The position numbers and the translations under genes are program-made. From Actinomycetes bacterium (GTDB taxonomy: Bacteria; Actinomycetota; Acidimicrobiia; Acidimicrobiales; RAAP-2): a stretch of 8,845 bases of DNA. Each line of letters begins with the position of its first letter. The stretch's first letter is position 1. Location: contig JAKBAZ010000043.1 in the NCBI GenBank assembly GCA_021826255.1, positions 1-8,845 of the forward strand, read 5' to 3'. Of the stretch, positions 5,420-8,845 are shown piece by piece. The notes beneath the pieces were generated by a model. That model was not told where the DNA came from. It saw only the letters and a program-made list of their open reading frames with translations, and did no database searches.

Positions 5420-6832
5420 TTAGATGTTGTCCGGGTGGGTGTGGCTGGGGGTGAGCACCGGCTCACCGAAGGTCGGCTCGGGGAAGGCCTCCTCCTCGTG
5501 GATGGCGACGTCACCGATGGCCAACGTCTCGTCCGACTCGCGAAGCCCAATCGTGTACTTCACGAGGAAGAAGATAAGCGAGGTACCGAGCGCCGTCCAG
5601 AAGATCACCCAGAGAGCAGCGAGGAACTGCATCCAGAGCTGGTGGAAGGAGTGGGTGAAGAACACTCCGCCCACCGAGAAGCTGCCCGCCGCGTCGTAGA
5701 CCTTGCCCTGCACGCCGTACTCGATCATGCCCGGGTCGGCGAAGAGGCCGACCATGAGACCGCCGAGCAGACCGGCGAGGCCGTGGGTGTAGACCACCCC
5801 GAAGGCGTCGTCCACCTTGGAGAAGGGCTTGACCTTCGAGAGGAAGTTCCAGGCGACCCACACGACGGCCGAGGCGATGAGACCCACCAGGATCGCGCCG
5901 AGTCCGTTCACCCAACCCGCCGAGGGCGTGATGGCGACGAGGCCGCAGAGGATACCGTTCAGGGCGCCGAGGAACGTGGGCTTCTTCTGCTTCGAGAAGG
6001 CCATGTCCATGAAGAGCCAGGTAAGTAGACCGACCGCGGTGGCGATGTTGGTGTTCAAGACCGCACTCGCGGCGTCGACTCCGGCGTAGAAGGGGTCACC
6101 ACCGTTAAAGCCGTTCCAGCCGAGCCAGACGATTCCGATACCGACCGCCACGAACATCAGGTTCGAGGGGAAGGCGTTCTCGCGGTCCTGCCAACGACGC
6201 GGTCCCACGATGGCCGCCCCCACGAAGGCCGCCACACCCGCCGAGAGGTGGATGACGTAGCCACCGGAGAAGTCGACCGCGCCCTTCATCGCGAGGTACC
6301 CCCCACCCCAGAGGAGGAAGGCGTTCACGCAGTAGACGAGGGTGATCCAGAGCGGCACGATGACGAGCCAGGCCGTGAACTTCAAGCGACCCACGAGACC
6401 CCCGAGGAAGAGAAGGGGGGTGATGGCGGCGAAGACGAACTGGAAGTACGCCAGGGTCGCCGTCGGGAAGTGGAACGGGATCAGGGTATTAGCCCCCGAC
6501 ACCGCCTGTCCCTGTTCGGCGAAGGCCGAGGTCAACGGCTTGAAGTGGCCGATGAAGTTCGCGAAGAACGATCCCGTCGACCCGAAGTGGGAGGCGACGC
6601 CGAAGGCCATGTTGTAGCCCCAGAGCACCCACACGACGAGGACGAGGGAAAAGCCCGCGAAGGTCATCAACATCGTGTTGACGATCCACTTCTTGCGCAC
6701 GAGGCCGCCGTAGAGGACGGCCAGACCGGGAATGCTCATCAAGCCGACGAGGGTGGCAGCGACGAGCTGCCACGTGTTGTCACCTGAATTGAGCCAACTC
6801 GGGTAGGGGATATTGGTGGCCGCGAACAGCAC
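5420..6832 (-). CDS. amtB: Ammonium transporter (Amt/Mep/Rh family)
   Basis: Inner-membrane trimeric ammonium channel of 470 residues with about 11 membrane segments. Diagnostic residues are present: the twin pore histidines His195 (GGYVIHLSAG) and His350 (VVYTHGLAGLLGG), Asp187 eight residues before the first one as in E. coli AmtB, Phe134 in QFVFAAIT at the outer gate, and WLGWNGFNGG near 236-245. The N-terminus (NSGDNTWQLVAATLVGLMSIPGLAVLYGG) has no cleavable signal, as in many actinobacterial forms. The cytosolic tail after about 425 contains IGDVAIHEEEAF, matching the conserved PII-contact region, then a variable end with several His and Pro. GTG 6832 is chosen because AAGGAG (6838-6843) lies five bases before it. 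The PII gene follows eight bases later. A GlnR-like box upstream implies induction in nitrogen limitation. Confidence 0.96.
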   Translation of the reverse strand: MLFAATNIPYPSWLNSGDNTWQLVAATLVGLMSIPGLAVLYGGLVRKKWIVNTMLMTFAGFSLVLVVWVLWGYNMAFGVASHFGSTGSFFANFIGHFKPLTSAFAEQGQAVSGANTLIPFHFPTATLAYFQFVFAAITPLLFLGGLVGRLKFTAWLVIVPLWITLVYCVNAFLLWGGGYLAMKGAVDFSGGYVIHLSAGVAAFVGAAIVGPRRWQDRENAFPSNLMFVAVGIGIVWLGWNGFNGGDPFYAGVDAASAVLNTNIATAVGLLTWLFMDMAFSKQKKPTFLGALNGILCGLVAITPSAGWVNGLGAILVGLIASAVVWVAWNFLSKVKPFSKVDDAFGVVYTHGLAGLLGGLMVGLFADPGMIEYGVQGKVYDAAGSFSVGGVFFTHSFHQLWMQFLAALWVIFWTALGTSLIFFLVKYTIGLRESDETLAIGDVAIHEEEAFPEPTFGEPVLTPSHTHPDNI

Positions 6833-6837
6833 ATCCT

Positions 6838-6843
6838 CTCCTT
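6838..6843 (-). promoter_or_regulatory. Ribosome binding site that decides the amtB GTG start
   Basis: On the minus strand AAGGAG is followed by AGGAT and then GTG. An ATG overlaps this GTG by one shifted position but is out of frame with the transporter, so the GTG is the start. Confidence 0.7.
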
Positions 6844-6907
6844 TTCTCGGGACGAGGACGACGCTGGCCTCTTCGTAACTTCTTAGAGACGAGTTTCGCG
6901 AGACTGG

Positions 6908-6945
6908 GTTTCGTCGGTGTTAGCACCCTGTTTCGAGAGTGTGAA
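6908..6945 (-). promoter_or_regulatory. GlnR-like box upstream of amtB
   Basis: Read on the minus strand, four five-base elements are spaced by exactly six bases each: TTCAC (6945-6941), GAAAC (6934-6930), CTAAC (6923-6919), GAAAC (6912-6908). The actinobacterial GlnR consensus is gTnAC-n6-GaAAC repeated with n6 spacing. Both b-sites are perfect, and both a-sites differ only at the first base. The array ends 75 bases before the amtB start, a suitable place for an activator. GlnR is the OmpR-type master regulator of nitrogen genes, and amtB is a classic target. The promoter hexamers themselves are not clear. Confidence 0.65.
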
Positions 6946-6960
6946 CACGACGAGGGTCGA

Positions 6961-8845
6961 CTACGTGTCGGCCAGGGACTGCTCGATGACTTGGGCCACG
7001 TCGAGCACGCGCACGTCCTCTCGCCCCTCCGCCTTCACAGCGTCGTCGAGCATGATGAGACAGAACGGACAGGCGGCCGCCACGGTGTCGGCGCCAGTCG
7101 CGAGGGCCTCGCGACCCCGAGTGATGTTGACCCGCGTCCCGAGGGACTCCTCCATCCACATGCGCGCCCCACCCGCCCCGCAACAGAAGGACTGTTCACG
7201 CGAGCGCGCCATCTCCGTCGTCGTGGCCCCCGAGGCCTCAATGACTGACCGGGGCTCGTCGAAGGTCCGGTTGTGGCGACCGAGGTAGCAGGGGTCGTGG
7301 TAGGTCACGGTGGCGCTCGAACTCCCGCGCGAGAGCCGTCCCGAGTCGAGGAGGTGAGCGAGCAGTTCGGAGTGGTGCACGAGTTCGTAGTGACCGCCGA
7401 GTTCGGGGTACTCGTTCGACAACGTATTAAAACAGTGGGCGCAACTCGCGACGATTTTCTTCGCCCCGACCGCGTCCAGAGTCGCGATATTGGACCGAGC
7501 CATCTCCTGGAATAGGTACTCGTTACCCATGCGCCGCGCGGGGTCCCCGGTGCAACGTTCCTTCGGGCCGAGGATGGCGAAGGATACTCCGGCGCGGTGC
7601 AACAAGCGGGCCGTCGACTGCACCTGGGCGCGACCCCGGTCGTCGAGCGCCCCGGCACACCCGATCCAGTAGAGGTACTCCACGTCGTCGGGGATCCGGT
7701 CCTCAACGACCGGTACCTCAAAATCGAGTTCGGCCGTCCAGGCGAGACGCTGGGAGGGCCCGAGACCCCACGGATCGCCCTGGTTCTCCACGTTGCGTAA
7801 GAAGAGGGCGGCCTCAGTAGGGAACTCCGACTCCATGAGAACCTGGTGCCGACGCATCTCCACGATGGCGTCGACGTGCTCGATGTCTACGGGGCACTGT
7901 TCCACGCAGGCCCCGCAGGTGGTGCAGGACCACAAGACGTCGGGGTCGATGACCCCCGGTACGAGGGGCTGGGTCTCACCCGCACCCCCGAGAAGGACGT
8001 CGGCAGAGGAGAAGAGCGAGTCGCGCAGTCCCATCACGAGCAACTTCGGACTGAGTGGTTTACCGGTCGTCCAGGCCGGGCACACCGACTGACAACGACC
8101 ACACTCGGTGCAGGTGACGAAATCGAGGAGGTGCTTCCACGAGAACTCTCCAATCCGGCCCACCCCGAAGGTCACGTCCTCTCCCAGGCTCTCGAGGTCC
8201 ATGGACGGAGTCGTCTCGAGGGCTCCGAGAGCGCGAGGTCGACGCGCGAAGGCGATGTTGAGGGGGGCCGCTCCAATGTGCAGGTGCTTCGAGTAGACGA
8301 CGAGGATGAGGAAACCCGAGATCACGGTGACGTTGGCGAGTAAAAGCACCGTCTCGAGCACTCGGTCCATCCCAAGTCCCCACGAGGACGTCACCGACGC
8401 CACCGCTCTCGTCGCGAAGGCCCACGGGGTGTGTCCGAAGGGAAAGTCCCCGGTTGACCACTGGGCCGCGCGATAACCGAGGAGAGTCACTACGACGGCG
8501 GCAATAAGGGCGAGAACGAGCCACGCCGCGCCGGTGTGTGACCCGTAGAACCGACTCTCTCGCTGACGTCGAGCGGGAGACTGGCGAAGGCGAATCACGC
8601 TGAAGACTCCGAGAGCCACGAGGACCCCCACCGCGAAGAGATCTTCGACGAAGGCGAGCCAGGCCTGACGACCGATGACGGGTACGTGGAAGGTCTTCGA
8701 GAAGAGGGCTCCGTACGCCTCGACGACCGTCACGAGGAGAATGGTGAACCCCCACATCGTTGCGGCGTGGGCGAGTCCCGGCACGGTCCAGCGAAGCAGC
8801 TTCTTCTGTCCGGCGACCTCACTGACCTCGGCGCTAACGGTCTTC
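6961..8845 (-). CDS. Membrane-bound iron-sulfur oxidoreductase, NarI-like plus HdrD/CCG type (5' end cut off)
   Basis: Large redox protein that probably passes electrons between the menaquinone pool and a cytoplasmic partner. The frame is open beyond GTG 8784 to the window edge (...GQKKLLRWTVPGLAH), so the start is outside. Numbering from the codon at 8784: a NarI-like membrane part with helices at about 10-28, 48-66, 85-104 and 142-165, and His167 and His169 (YSKHLHIG) as possible haem ligands; two 4Fe-4S motifs, Cys225/228/231/235 (CTECGRCQSVCP) and Cys287/290/293/297 (CTTCGACVEQCP); then two CCG domains, the first with ERCTGDPARR and SCAHC, the second with HDPCYLG, FCCGAGG (Cys534-535) and ACPFC (Cys572, Cys575). 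This order matches mycobacterial Rv0338c-type proteins and DsrMK/HdrDE fusions. The partner and substrate are unknown. The stop lies 128 bases before amtB, and the GlnR-like box is in that gap, so the two are likely separate units. Confidence 0.92.
   Translation of the reverse strand, partial: KTVSAEVSEVAGQKKLLRWTVPGLAHAATMWGFTILLVTVVEAYGALFSKTFHVPVIGRQAWLAFVEDLFAVGVLVALGVFSVIRLRQSPARRQRESRFYGSHTGAAWLVLALIAAVVVTLLGYRAAQWSTGDFPFGHTPWAFATRAVASVTSSWGLGMDRVLETVLLLANVTVISGFLILVVYSKHLHIGAAPLNIAFARRPRALGALETTPSMDLESLGEDVTFGVGRIGEFSWKHLLDFVTCTECGRCQSVCPAWTTGKPLSPKLLVMGLRDSLFSSADVLLGGAGETQPLVPGVIDPDVLWSCTTCGACVEQCPVDIEHVDAIVEMRRHQVLMESEFPTEAALFLRNVENQGDPWGLGPSQRLAWTAELDFEVPVVEDRIPDDVEYLYWIGCAGALDDRGRAQVQSTARLLHRAGVSFAILGPKERCTGDPARRMGNEYLFQEMARSNIATLDAVGAKKIVASCAHCFNTLSNEYPELGGHYELVHHSELLAHLLDSGRLSRGSSSATVTYHDPCYLGRHNRTFDEPRSVIEASGATTTEMARSREQSFCCGAGGARMWMEESLGTRVNITRGREALATGADTVAAACPFCLIMLDDAVKAEGREDVRVLDVAQVIEQSLADT

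Noticed and set aside
5435..6787. Plus-strand ORFs antisense to amtB, rich in Glu, Asp and His
   Set aside because: Composition is the mirror of membrane-protein codons, with no domain and no ribosome site. amtB on the minus strand is certain.
6939..6948. Small palindrome GTGTGAACAC before amtB
   Set aside because: Only ten bases and overlapped by the first GlnR-like element, which explains it better by spacing.
8782..8784. GTG at 8784 as the start of the iron-sulfur oxidoreductase
   Set aside because: The frame stays open to the window edge and upstream codons encode a family-like sequence (GQKKLLRW), so the true start is outside.

Overview
This is a high-GC window with strong actinobacterial character. 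The signs are heavy use of CTC, GTC and CGA/CGC codons, GTG starts, a sensor kinase carrying a PspC domain, a likely leaderless glycolytic gene, a stem-loop terminator without a U-tract, and a large NarI-like/CCG iron-sulfur protein of the Rv0338c type. An actinomycete or a deeper branch such as Acidimicrobiia both fit. The sequence alone does not settle the genus. There are nine protein genes, two of them cut by the window edges. I see no RNA gene, CRISPR array, insertion sequence or phage gene.

Left part (1-2897): an envelope-stress-type signalling module. A PspC/LiaF-like membrane protein reads leftwards from 882 and runs off the window. Divergent from it, across 141 bases, lies a two-gene operon: a PspC-domain histidine kinase (1024-2253) and a NarL/LuxR response regulator (2250-2897) with overlapping stop and start codons. 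The shared intergenic region holds a perfect 16-bp palindrome (7-2-7) and a partial second copy that touches the start of the PspC/LiaF gene. This makes a plausible autoregulatory circuit.

Middle part (2975-5008): a 2,3-bisphosphoglycerate-dependent phosphoglycerate mutase that appears to be leaderless, followed closely by a RimJ/RimL-type acetyltransferase. After these comes a PadR-type repressor with an Arg/Gly-rich N-terminal extension. Its promoter carries a near-perfect palindrome over the -10 element, which suggests self-repression. A 16-bp stem-loop at 5018-5054 separates padR from the converging nitrogen operon.

Right part (5073-8845, all minus strand): an ammonium transporter gene (amtB) and a PII signal protein gene (glnB/glnK) form a tight operon. 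Upstream of amtB is a four-element, evenly spaced array matching the actinobacterial GlnR box layout, so nitrogen-limitation control is likely. Further upstream is a large membrane-anchored iron-sulfur oxidoreductase (NarI-like membrane part, two 4Fe-4S motifs, two CCG domains), whose N-terminus lies beyond the window.

Nothing here is a clearly unknown system. The most interesting material is regulatory: three separate operator-like arrays that can each be assigned to an adjacent gene, plus unusual ligand-site residues in the PII protein.
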